A DNA stretch of 12,301 nucleotides from UBA5336 sp038522375 (lineage in GTDB: Bacteria; Pseudomonadota; Alphaproteobacteria; Caulobacterales; Hyphomonadaceae): positions 1 to 12,301 of the forward strand of contig JBCBKE010000080.1 of the NCBI GenBank assembly GCA_038522375.1. Reading direction: 5' to 3'. How positions within the stretch are numbered: the stretch's first letter is position 1; each line of letters starts with the position of its first letter. A program made the position numbers and the translations under genes. The notes beneath the pieces are model-generated. The model saw nothing but the letters and a program-made list of their open reading frames with translations. It was not told the origin of the DNA and did not search any database. This document shows positions 6,709 to 12,301 of the stretch, piece after piece.

Positions 6709-7832
6709 GGCAGGGCTCGCGCCAGCGCACCGCCATCGGGTTCATCCGATTGGGCGAGCGTGCGCTCCGGCGAAACCTCTGGTGCGATTTCCCGCGCCAA
6801 CCACCGCCCGTAAATGCCGGCGCCGATATCAAGCAGGTGGCTGTCGTCGAGCCATACCGGGGCATCCAGTCTCGATAGCAGGGTCGGATCGGTCGGCGGG
6901 ATGCACGGCAGGCCTTGCAATTCCCCGGCGCACAGCCCAGCCGCCCGGGTGCGGATGTCAGGATCGATAACCGGCGGCAAGTAGTACCCCACGGTGCGCA
7001 CACCGGCATTATGCAACATCGTCCGGTTTCGTGTGCGCGGGCCCGAAACCCATGGTGGCGCCTGTTCTGGCTGCGCACCGATCGTGAGCGAGAGCCCATC
7101 GGTTCGCGTTTCGATACTGACAATCCGCTGGGCGTTTCCGGCGGCCGACCGAAGGGGACGATCGCCGACTTCGGCCTCGACCGCACCGCTCGAGAGCAGG
7201 CCGATATTCAGCGCGTTCAAGGCAGCGTGAGCCGCGAGGGTCGCCTGCAGACGGAGGCAATCGAGGCCCGTTGCACAGCCAGCTTCCCGAAGGGCGCGAC
7301 CCGCTTGATAGGCCGCGGCGGGATCAAAATGCTCAATGGCCCGCGGGCTGAACGGCGCACGGGCCATGACGCTGGCCGGCATCGGGGCAACGCTGTCCGC
7401 AATTTCGATGAATACCGCGTCGGGCACACGCCCCGAACGGTCCATCAGGGCCTCCAGATGCGTGTGGAGTTCGTCGGCAGACGCTGCTTCGAGGCTGAGA
7501 TTGATTGCCCGGTGGGAAAGACCTTGGGCCCGCAAACTCAGGGTGAGACGCGCATCATCGATGGCGGTTCTCGAATGGCTGGTGCCAGCAAAGACCAGCA
7601 GGGGCGAGGGATCTCGTTTGGCGATATCGACAGCCCGGTTCACGATGCGATCAAAATCTGTCACCCGCCCAAAACCGAGCGCATCGGCGCCAATACGCAA
7701 GCCAAAGGCCATGACGGCGAGACCCGCGAGGAAGGCAAAGGCTGCCAGGGCCGCAGTCGAGGGCCGCGGGAACCTCAGAATATGCGCCCCCGCCAGCGCC
7801 GCTGCGCTCGCAAGGACCAGTGCCCAATGCAT
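6705..7832 (-). CDS. Membrane-anchored SGNH-like protein, partner of the MBOAT acyltransferase
   Basis: With the ATG at 7832 the product has 375 residues. Two N-terminal hydrophobic segments (about residues 2-19 and 27-46) anchor a domain expected in the periplasm. The SGNH hydrolase-like signs are FAGTSHSR (81-88; candidate nucleophile S85) and, near the C terminus, DDSHLLDIGAGIYGRWLA (D329 and H332 completing a Ser-Asp-His triad). This arrangement resembles AlgJ/AlgX, PatB and DltD-type partners of MBOAT proteins, which place the acetyl group on the polymer or remove it. Overall similarity to a named member cannot be claimed. The ATG at 7832 has a GGAG 6 nt upstream (7842-7839). A GTG at 7844 would add four residues but has no good ribosome binding site. 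The gene overlaps the MBOAT start by 4 nt. Confidence 0.85.
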   Translation of the reverse strand: MHWALVLASAAALAGAHILRFPRPSTAALAAFAFLAGLAVMAFGLRIGADALGFGRVTDFDRIVNRAVDIAKRDPSPLLVFAGTSHSRTAIDDARLTLSLRAQGLSHRAINLSLEAASADELHTHLEALMDRSGRVPDAVFIEIADSVAPMPASVMARAPFSPRAIEHFDPAAAYQAGRALREAGCATGLDCLRLQATLAAHAALNALNIGLLSSGAVEAEVGDRPLRSAAGNAQRIVSIETRTDGLSLTIGAQPEQAPPWVSGPRTRNRTMLHNAGVRTVGYYLPPVIDPDIRTRAAGLCAGELQGLPCIPPTDPTLLSRLDAPVWLDDSHLLDIGAGIYGRWLAREIAPEVSPERTLAQSDEPDGGALARALP

Positions 7833-7838
7833 GCCCGT

Positions 7839-7842
7839 CTCC
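7839..7842 (-). promoter_or_regulatory. Ribosome binding site deciding the SGNH-like gene start
   Basis: GGAG on the minus strand lies 6 nt before ATG 7832. It overlaps the alternative GTG codon (7844-7842), which argues for ATG 7832 as the true start. Confidence 0.55.
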
Positions 7843-7857
7843 ACTGCGCCCCCGCCA

Positions 7858-7876
7858 TTGGCCCGATCTGGGCCAA
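7858..7876. repeat. Inverted repeat upstream of the SGNH-MBOAT operon
   Basis: TTGGCCC (7858-7864) and GGGCCAA (7870-7876) form a perfect 7-bp inverted repeat around a 5-nt centre. It sits 25 nt upstream of the SGNH-like gene start, inside the gap after marR. No T-run follows, so an operator or leader hairpin is as likely as a terminator. Confidence 0.45.
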
Positions 7877-7896
7877 GGGAGCGTTTCGCGTGAGAA

Positions 7897-7921
7897 GGGA
7901 GGCAAGTGTCCTGCCATTCCC
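7897..7921 (-). terminator. Weak candidate terminator hairpin after marR
   Basis: On the minus strand, GGGA and GGCA (separated by a 2-nt bulge) can pair with TGCC and TCCC across a 7-nt loop, starting 11 nt after the marR stop. Only a short TTCTC follows, so termination would be inefficient. Part of the operon could be read through from marR. Confidence 0.25.
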
Positions 7922-7931
7922 ATGACGGGCG

Positions 7932-8423
7932 CTACCAGAGCGTGTCCTTGCCGTCGGTCGCCGTTTCGGCCAGCTTGCCAAGCAATGCGACCAGTTGGTC
8001 CCGTTCGACGTCCGAAAACACCTCAAGCAGCCGCTTCTCGTAAGCCAGGGCGAGCGGCACGATCTCGTCGTAAACCCTGCGGCCGGACGCTGACAATTCG
8101 AGGTGGCTTGCCCGCCGGTCATTTGGATCGATCGACCGGCGCACATGCCCGAGTGCCTCGAGCCCACCCACGGCACGGCTCACGGCGACCTTGTCCATGG
8201 CTGTCCTTGCCGCAACGTCGCGCGCAGCAAGGCCTGGCGTCTCTCCGATCACGGCCATGCACCGCCACTGCCAGATCGTCAGTCCGAACCGGGCGCCATA
8301 GGCATCAGCGATGCCCGAGGACACCGTGTTCGACAAAACCGACAGGCGATAGGGCAGGAACTCGCTCAGCCGAAGACTGGGCGGTTCTTGAAGGTCCATT
8401 GGATCGTCGGCATCTGGTTCCAT
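7932..8423 (-). CDS. MarR family transcriptional regulator
   Basis: The 163-residue product is a winged helix-turn-helix regulator that should bind DNA as a dimer and respond to a small ligand or oxidation. The first helix region (LPYRLSVLSNTVSSGIADAY, about 23-42) helps dimerise. The DNA-binding part spans about 45-125, with LAARDVAARTAMDKVAVSRAVGGLEALGHV as the helix-turn-helix and recognition helix. The wing carries the diagnostic DPNDRR (99-104), followed by LELSASGRRVYDEI. The C-terminal helix (about 126-156) is the second dimer element. Start ATG 8423 is preceded by GGGG; an ATG at 8399 would remove eight residues and has no ribosome binding site. It is transcribed divergently from the operon containing the CoA-transferase, and by common MarR practice may control that operon, itself, or the downstream SGNH-MBOAT genes. 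Confidence 0.93.
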   Translation of the reverse strand: MEPDADDPMDLQEPPSLRLSEFLPYRLSVLSNTVSSGIADAYGARFGLTIWQWRCMAVIGETPGLAARDVAARTAMDKVAVSRAVGGLEALGHVRRSIDPNDRRASHLELSASGRRVYDEIVPLALAYEKRLLEVFSDVERDQLVALLGKLAETATDGKDTLW

Positions 8424-8431
8424 CCCCGTCC

Positions 8432-8437
8432 ACTATA
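8432..8437 (-). promoter_or_regulatory. Candidate -10 element for marR
   Basis: TATAGT on the minus strand matches the TATAAT consensus at five of six positions. It lies 8 nt before ATG 8423, so transcription would begin at or within about two bases of the start codon. The -35 region is poor. This is inference from spacing only. Confidence 0.3.
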
Positions 8438-8533
8438 GGGATAGCGGCGGGAGACGGAAGACGGCCGGGGGCGCCCTAAGCGCGCAGGCGAATGGCCGAG
8501 AACCGATTGCTGCGCGCGCGAAATTGCGCCATG

Positions 8534-8539
8534 TATTAT
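8534..8539 (+). promoter_or_regulatory. Candidate -10 element for the small membrane protein operon
   Basis: TATTAT matches TATAAT at five of six positions in an otherwise GC-rich region. It ends 5 nt before ATG 8545, compatible with a leaderless or nearly leaderless transcript. No -35 hexamer at standard spacing was found; TTGCTG at 8507 is 21 nt away, which is too far. Confidence 0.3.
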
Positions 8540-8544
8540 TGGTG

Positions 8545-8751
8545 ATGGATGATAAACAGATTTCCCTGAGCCCACCTGCGGAGGGGGCCGTTGGCGCCGT
8601 GATCGGGGCTGTACTCGGCGCCATTCTCGTGGCCATGGGGATCATCTCCACACCAGCAATAGCGGGGGTTGCTGCAGGCGTCGGGATTGGCAGCTGGTTC
8701 AATGCCTGGAGGCGTGCCCGCCGCAACACACCCGATGGCGGTAGCAAGTAG
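8545..8751 (+). CDS. Small glycine-zipper membrane protein, function unknown
   Basis: This 68-residue protein starts at ATG 8545 (a TTG at 8524 or GTG at 8542 are less likely). After a polar N terminus it has a hydrophobic region (about residues 14-52) with two glycine-zipper patterns, G17xxxG21xxxG25 and G41xxxG45xxxG49. A proline-containing turn lies between them, and a basic tail follows (WRRARRN). The likely structure is a pair of tightly packed helices in the inner membrane. No named family is recognised. It is the first gene of a tight plus-strand run; the lipoprotein gene begins 12 nt later. Similar small glycine-rich proteins occur in envelope stress and channel-like contexts, but nothing here shows such a role. 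Confidence 0.65.
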   Translation: MDDKQISLSPPAEGAVGAVIGAVLGAILVAMGIISTPAIAGVAAGVGIGSWFNAWRRARRNTPDGGSK

Positions 8752-8763
8752 ACGCGAGGTTCG

Positions 8764-9237
8764 ATGTCGGTTCCGGAAACCAGACCTATCGTCATCGGCT
8801 GCATGTTGTTGCTTCTGACCGGTTGCGCATCTGCGGTTGCCGCAATGATGGGCGAGCCAACCCCCTACCGAACAGACTTCGAACTGTTGGGGTCATGGCA
8901 CGGCACACGCGCCGAGCAGACAGGTGAGGCCGAATACACCATCAATACGTCGGTCAATCCCAATACGGACCCCAGCATCATGGCTGAGTTCAACATGTTG
9001 AAGTCAGCCGAACTCGCACAGGAGGAGGGGTATACCTACGTCGTTGTCCTGACCCCGCAAAAGGATCTCGTGAGGACCTTTGTCGAGATCAACCGCATCA
9101 CCGGCACACGATCCGTCGTCGGGGAAAATTATCTGTCCGAACTTGAAATCAGACTGGCAAATGTCGCTGATCCGGATTTACCGTCTTTCTCAGCGATCGA
9201 AATTCTTGCAGAGCTTGGACCGAAGCACTTGAATTGA
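8764..9237 (+). CDS. Putative lipoprotein (CC0125/CC1285-like)
   Basis: The 157-residue product begins with a short signal peptide (hydrophobic residues 9-18) ending in a lipobox, L18-T19-G20-C21, so it should be lipidated on C21 and held in the envelope. A basic residue in the N region (R7) fits. The mature part has TPYRTD (33-38), a central polar segment, and SAELAQEEGYTYVVVL (81-96). This pattern of an alpha helix then a GY-containing strand resembles the Caulobacter CC0125/CC1285 lipoprotein family. The resemblance is by eye and of moderate strength. GAGG lies 4 nt before ATG 8764. Its TGA stop overlaps the ATG at 9237 by one base, so it is packed against scoA. Confidence 0.8.
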   Translation: MSVPETRPIVIGCMLLLLTGCASAVAAMMGEPTPYRTDFELLGSWHGTRAEQTGEAEYTINTSVNPNTDPSIMAEFNMLKSAELAQEEGYTYVVVLTPQKDLVRTFVEINRITGTRSVVGENYLSELEIRLANVADPDLPSFSAIEILAELGPKHLN

Positions 9238-9254
9238 TGAAGGCGCTATCGCCA

Positions 9255-9962
9255 ATGGCAAACAAGATCTATCCCAACGCCGACGCCGCCCTGGACGGGT
9301 GCCTGTTCGATGGCATGACGGTCATGTCGGGGGGCTTCGGCCTCTGCGGCATCCCGGAGTTGTGCATTGCCGCACTTGTCAGGGCGGGAACGAAAGACCT
9401 GACCGTCATTTCCAACAATGCTGGCGTCGATGGGTTTGGGCTGGGCCTGCTGCTGGAGACCCGTCAGATCAGGAAAATGGTGTCGTCCTATGTGGGCGAG
9501 AACAAGGAATTCGAACGCCAGTACCTGGCCGGCGAGTTGGCACTCGAGTTCAATCCCCAGGGCACGCTTGCCGAACGGTGCCGGGCGGGCGGCGCCGGGA
9601 TTCCCGGCTTCTATACCAAGACCGGGGTTGGCACCCAGGTCGCCGATGGCAAGGAGCATCGCACGTTCGATGGCGAGACCTACATTCTCGAAAGCGGGCT
9701 GCGGGCCGATGTCTCGATCGTGAAGGCCTGGAAAGGCGACGCGCAGGGCAATCTGATCTACAGGAAGACAGCGCGAAACTTCAATCCCGACATGGCAACG
9801 GCCGGAAAAGTGACGATCGCAGAAGTCGAGGAAATCGTTCCGGTCGGTAGTCTCGACCCCAACCAGATCCATACGCCGGGGATCTTCGTCCAGCGGCTCA
9901 TCAAGGGTGACCATGAGAAACGGATTGAGCAACGCACGGTTCGATCCCTCACCGCAGACTGA
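9255..9962 (+). CDS. scoA: Succinyl-CoA:3-ketoacid CoA-transferase subunit A
   Basis: This is the alpha subunit of the cytoplasmic enzyme that moves CoA from succinyl-CoA to acetoacetate or a related ketoacid, feeding ketone-body and short-chain acid use. From ATG 9255 the product has 235 residues, the usual length. The subunit A signature is DGMTVMSGGFGLCGIPE (19-35). Further conserved segments are SNNAGVDGFGLGLLL (53-67), GENKEFERQYL (81-91), LEFNPQGTLAER (97-108), GAGIPGFYTKTGVGT (114-128) and KTARNFNP (171-178). The alternative ATG 9237 overlaps the lipoprotein stop and would add six residues without family support, although an AAGG 11 nt before 9255 is only a fair ribosome binding site. 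Subunit B is not adjacent: a secreted-protein gene lies between them. Confidence 0.95.
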   Translation: MANKIYPNADAALDGCLFDGMTVMSGGFGLCGIPELCIAALVRAGTKDLTVISNNAGVDGFGLGLLLETRQIRKMVSSYVGENKEFERQYLAGELALEFNPQGTLAERCRAGGAGIPGFYTKTGVGTQVADGKEHRTFDGETYILESGLRADVSIVKAWKGDAQGNLIYRKTARNFNPDMATAGKVTIAEVEEIVPVGSLDPNQIHTPGIFVQRLIKGDHEKRIEQRTVRSLTAD

Positions 9963-9971
9963 ACCCGTCAC

Positions 9972-9976
9972 AGGAG
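9972..9976 (+). promoter_or_regulatory. Ribosome binding site of the gene between scoA and scoB
   Basis: AGGAG sits 8 nt before ATG 9985, close to ideal. It decides the start: a longer reading from 9907 would begin inside the scoA coding region and hide the signal peptide. Confidence 0.75.
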
Positions 9977-9984
9977 CAATAGCG

Positions 9985-10524
9985 ATGCCTTCCGACCGCA
10001 AGACCCGCGTTTCATCCAGGCCCGTATGGGCCGTTCTGGCGATTGCCGCACTTGCCGCGACGGCGGCCCATGCAGCGGCAGGCGGCGGCAATGGGGACGT
10101 TGGCTTGTTCGAGGTGGATGTGGCCGCAGCCGAGATCGACCAGGTCTGTCTGCCGCTCCCCCGCAAGGCCCTGGTGGGTTATGACCTGTCCGAGCCTGTG
10201 TTTGATGACCGCTTCTATTATGCCGATGTCTTCGGGCGGGGCGGCCGGTCTGTCCTGATCGAGTTCTCGCAACCTTGCTGGAATTTCGCGGCTGCGCCCG
10301 GCGGGCTTGGTGGGCAAACGCCTTTCTGCAAGACCGACACGGTCGTGATCGAGAACGAGCGGTGCTTCGTCGAAACCCTGTACGTGGCCGAAAGCGAGGC
10401 TGAAGCGCGGGTGATCGCGCTGAAGCGCCGTGTGGCTGACGCCAGGGCGGCGGGCGAAGCGCTGCCGGAGAATGACGCGGAAGCCGCAGAGATCCTCATC
10501 GCACGGGCAGCCAACATCAACTGA
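9985..10524 (+). CDS. Secreted four-cysteine protein between scoA and scoB (DUF6491-like?)
   Basis: The 179-residue product has a clear signal peptide: basic N region (RKTRVSSR), hydrophobic residues 14-28, and an AHA-type cleavage site near residue 30. The mature protein has four cysteines (C55, C98, C115, C127), enough for two disulfides. They lie in QVCLPLP, FSQPCWNF, PFCKTDTV and ERCFVETL, and an acidic, alanine-rich helical tail follows (about 136-176). The order of Cys, a VFDDRFYY-like strand, Cys, then Cys-x-x-Asp recalls small periplasmic proteins of the DUF6491 type common in Caulobacterales. That link is a by-eye impression of low certainty. It begins 22 nt after scoA and ends 18 nt before scoB, each with its own good ribosome binding site, so it is almost certainly co-transcribed. 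A periplasmic protein is unexpected between two subunits of a cytoplasmic enzyme. Confidence 0.85.
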   Translation: MPSDRKTRVSSRPVWAVLAIAALAATAAHAAAGGGNGDVGLFEVDVAAAEIDQVCLPLPRKALVGYDLSEPVFDDRFYYADVFGRGGRSVLIEFSQPCWNFAAAPGGLGGQTPFCKTDTVVIENERCFVETLYVAESEAEARVIALKRRVADARAAGEALPENDAEAAEILIARAANIN

Positions 10525-10528
10525 TTGC

Positions 10529-10536
10529 AGGAAGGA
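10529..10536 (+). promoter_or_regulatory. Ribosome binding site of scoB
   Basis: AGGAAGGA lies 6 nt before ATG 10543. It is the strongest Shine-Dalgarno match in the operon and excludes the TTG at 10525 as the start. Confidence 0.7.
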
Positions 10537-10542
10537 ACGTCC

Positions 10543-11172
10543 ATGCCTTGGACACGGGATGACATGGCGGCGCGGGCCGCGCAGGAATTGCAGGACGGCT
10601 TTTACGTGAACCTCGGTATCGGTATCCCGACCCTGGTCGCGAACCATATCCCCGCGGGCGTGGATGTCACTCTTCAGTCGGAAAACGGAATGCTGGGCAT
10701 GGGCCCCTTCCCTTTTGAAGGCGATGAGGACGCCGATCTCATCAATGCCGGCAAGCAAACGATCACCACGCTCGACCGCTCGTCCTTCTTTTCTTCGTCA
10801 ACGTCGTTCTCGATGATCCGGGGCGGCCATATCGATCTCGCCATCCTGGGTGCCATGGAGGTCGCAGAGAACGGCGACCTCGCGAACTGGATGATCCCCG
10901 GCAAGCTGGTCAAGGGCATGGGCGGGGCCATGGACCTCGTTGCCGGCGTGAAACGGGTCGTGGTTGTCATGGATCACGCGAACAAGCGGGGCGAAAGCAA
11001 GGTGCTGAAAGCGTGCACCCTGCCGCTAACCGGTCAGTCCGTCGTTGATCGCATCATCACCAATCTCGGCGTCTTCGACGTGGTCAATGGCGGATTGAAA
11101 CTGATCGAATTGGCGCCGGGCGTCAGCCATGGTGACGTGGTGTCACAGACCGAGGCGACCCTCGTCGACTGA
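10543..11172 (+). CDS. scoB: Succinyl-CoA:3-ketoacid CoA-transferase subunit B
   Basis: This is the beta subunit, which carries the catalytic glutamate that forms the enzyme-CoA thioester. From ATG 10543 it has 209 residues, the normal length. The motif LQSENGMLGMGP (44-55) contains the active-site E47. FYVNLGIGIPTLVANHIP (20-37), INAGKQTITTL (67-77), GGHIDLAILGAMEV (94-107), ANWMIPGKLVKGMGGAMDLVAG (115-136) and CTLPLTG (158-164) are all characteristic of the family. Nothing is missing, so with ScoA an active heterotetramer is expected. It is the last gene of the plus-strand run and is followed by the overlapping palindromes at 11185-11221. Confidence 0.96.
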   Translation: MPWTRDDMAARAAQELQDGFYVNLGIGIPTLVANHIPAGVDVTLQSENGMLGMGPFPFEGDEDADLINAGKQTITTLDRSSFFSSSTSFSMIRGGHIDLAILGAMEVAENGDLANWMIPGKLVKGMGGAMDLVAGVKRVVVVMDHANKRGESKVLKACTLPLTGQSVVDRIITNLGVFDVVNGGLKLIELAPGVSHGDVVSQTEATLVD

Positions 11173-11184
11173 ATCAAGTCCGAA

Positions 11185-11202
11185 GCAAACGCACTCGTTT
11201 GC
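11185..11202 (+). repeat. Hairpin immediately after scoB
   Basis: GCAAACG (11185-11191) and CGTTTGC (11196-11202) form a perfect 7-bp stem with a CACT loop, 12 nt after the scoB stop. No U-run follows. It shares the CGTTTGC segment with the larger palindrome at 11198-11221, so the two structures cannot form together. Confidence 0.55.
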
Positions 11203-11221
11203 GAACGTATACTTTCGCAAA
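11198..11221. repeat. 24-bp near-perfect palindrome downstream of scoB
   Basis: The left half reads TTTGCGAACGTA and the reverse complement of the right half reads TTTGCGAAAGTA, so 11 of 12 pairs match with no spacer. The 8-bp outer arms are exact and the centre is the palindrome GTATAC. Such symmetry is typical of a dimeric protein binding site. As RNA it can also fold into a hairpin. Its role is unknown. Confidence 0.7.
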
Positions 11222-11249
11222 AACAAAGACGTAAAGCGACGGCCTGGCA

Positions 11250-11271
11250 TGAAACGAAAGAGCGACGCTCT
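11250..11271 (-). terminator. Likely terminator of the right-hand membrane protein gene
   Basis: On the minus strand, AGAGC and GCTCT pair around a GTC loop (11271-11259), overlapping the TAG stop of the membrane protein gene. TTCGTTT, a T-rich stretch, follows directly. The stem is short (5 bp, 6 if the loop closes further), so strength is uncertain. Confidence 0.4.
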
Positions 11272-12301
11272 AGGGCTCCGGCAAGGCTGGTTCGCGGTCC
11301 CGGTTGCGGCCCAGCAGAATGAGCAGGGCAACCAGTCCGACCGAGGTGCCCTGGGACGAAAACACCTCCAGCATGACCGCAAAGAACCAGCTTGGCACCG
11401 GGCGCCGCGGCGCGGGTGGGGATGCGAGCGGGTCTTCACCGGTGCCCATGAGTTCGGCAGTTGCATCCGCGATCTGGGCCTCCAGTTCCGCGCGCCGGCG
11501 CGCCTGGCCGAGTTCGATCTTGGCATCGCGGTACGGTTTCTGGTGGGTCCGTTCCACCCGTTCGACCTCCGCAATATAGGCCTCGAGCCCATCGATCGTG
11601 CGAATGTCGGCCGGAATGCCGTCCAACTGGGTCCGCCAGGCCTCGATCTGGGCCTCGATCAAGGGCCGGCGGGCCATGGCCGCATCGGCTTCCGCCTGCC
11701 GCGCAAGATCCGTATTCGCCATGAACATCTCTGTGCCAACGACGCTGGTGGCGGCACCGGCCAGCGCGAAAACGATGGCGCGAAGGCCTTCCTTCGGCCG
11801 GCCATTTGCGAAGTGCCAGTAGACGAAGGTGAAGCCGCCAAATGAGCAGACAGACGCGATTACCCCGGTCCACGCCCAGACCTGGGATTGGATGGGATCG
11901 TCCACCATCGCTCCAAACGCCTGGAAATTCGCCCACCCTGACAGGGCTGCGGCCATCAGTCCCGCAAACAGGCACGCAATCGCCAAAAGCGCGATAATGG
12001 CGGTTTCGCCAGCAGACCCCCGGGTTCTGGGCCCGCGCGCCGTGACCTGTTGTGAGCCACTCCCCTGGGCGGCAGCGATCACTTCTGGTTGCTTCGTGTC
12101 GCCGGGCAGAAACTGTTCGCCGGCGGCAGCATCATCGGGGACAGGCGACAACTCCCCAAGGGCGACCGCGCCGGGCTCGCCCACGGCGAGGGCCGTCGCC
12201 CTGGCGGGTGCGAACGGCTTTTTTGCATTAACAGAGCGCCAAAGATACTCGACCGCGCTCGTTCGCAGGTCGCAGGAGCGACAAAAAGCGAGGCCCTCTG
12301 C
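11270..12301 (-). CDS. Unrecognised membrane and coiled-coil protein (5' end outside window)
   Basis: The frame runs from the TAG at 11270-11272 to the right edge with no stop. A GTG at 12184 would give 304 residues, but the preceding 39 codons also look coding and include a FCRSCDLR segment with a CxxC pair, so the true start is probably outside the window. Counting from GTG 12184, the protein has a polar N terminus to about 58, three hydrophobic helices (about 62-82, 102-124, 134-155), and a long charged helical segment rich in Ala, Glu and Arg (about 158-246), likely a coiled coil. A proline-rich linker (252-264) and a fourth helix (266-291) follow, with a short tail. I do not recognise a family. 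A paired membrane anchor with a coiled-coil loop could serve as a scaffold or sensor. Transcription converges on scoB. Confidence 0.7.
   Translation of the reverse strand, partial: AEGLAFCRSCDLRTSAVEYLWRSVNAKKPFAPARATALAVGEPGAVALGELSPVPDDAAAGEQFLPGDTKQPEVIAAAQGSGSQQVTARGPRTRGSAGETAIIALLAIACLFAGLMAAALSGWANFQAFGAMVDDPIQSQVWAWTGVIASVCSFGGFTFVYWHFANGRPKEGLRAIVFALAGAATSVVGTEMFMANTDLARQAEADAAMARRPLIEAQIEAWRTQLDGIPADIRTIDGLEAYIAEVERVERTHQKPYRDAKIELGQARRRAELEAQIADATAELMGTGEDPLASPPAPRRPVPSWFFAVMLEVFSSQGTSVGLVALLILLGRNRDREPALPEP

Noticed and set aside
6915..7925. 336-residue plus-strand open frame opposite the SGNH-like gene
   Set aside because: It is entirely antisense to a gene with an SGNH motif and ATGA coupling to the MBOAT gene; no motif was seen in it.
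9246..10166. 306-residue minus-strand open frame opposite scoA
   Set aside because: It is the complement of a strongly conserved CoA-transferase subunit and has no plausible domain.
11198..11221. Palindrome as a chromosomal dif (XerCD) site
   Set aside because: The centre GTATAC is suggestive, but the flanking arms lack the TTATGTTAA-like half expected of dif, and the symmetry is too complete.

Overview
The window reads as chromosomal DNA of a GC-rich alphaproteobacterium. Dense GC-rich coding, ATGA start/stop overlaps, a ketoacid CoA-transferase pair of alphaproteobacterial type and a lipoprotein resembling the Caulobacter CC0125/CC1285 group suggest Caulobacterales or Hyphomonadaceae-like bacteria. 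That placement is an inference from protein resemblance only. No rRNA, tRNA, CRISPR array, insertion sequence or phage integrase was seen.

Layout. (1) 1-339, + strand: the C-terminal end of an unrecognised gene that enters from the left edge. It is followed by a GC-rich hairpin and three tandem 13-bp repeats. (2) 463-1218, + strand: a zinc-binding Sir2 family NAD-dependent deacylase. (3) 1364-3450, + strand: a translationally coupled pair, a Wzy/WaaL-type polysaccharide polymerase or ligase and a family-2 glycosyltransferase of rhamnosyltransferase type. (4) 7832 down to 3447, - strand: a compact four-gene run of an SGNH-like membrane-anchored protein, an MBOAT O-acyltransferase, an unrecognised 153-residue protein and the phosphoglucosamine mutase GlmM. 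It converges on the glycosyltransferase, and the two terminal genes share one palindromic CTAG as their stop codons. (5) 8423-7932, - strand: a MarR regulator. (6) 8545-11172, + strand, divergent from marR: a small glycine-zipper membrane protein, a lipoprotein, ScoA, a secreted four-cysteine protein and ScoB. (7) 11173-11269: an intergenic region with a 24-bp near-perfect palindrome overlapping a second hairpin. (8) 12301 down to 11270, - strand: a membrane and coiled-coil protein whose frame is still open at the right edge.

Functionally the left two thirds look like a cell-surface glycan locus: sugar transfer, polymerisation or ligation, O-acetylation, and supply of glucosamine-1-phosphate for UDP-GlcNAc. 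The right part is ketone-body or short-chain acyl metabolism (succinyl-CoA:3-ketoacid CoA-transferase), with envelope proteins in the same tight gene run and a possible MarR-type regulator beside it. The most unusual points are the secreted protein separating the two CoA-transferase subunits, glmM coupled to an orphan gene inside an acetylation operon, the 13-bp tandem repeats before the sirtuin gene, and the overlapping palindromes after scoB.
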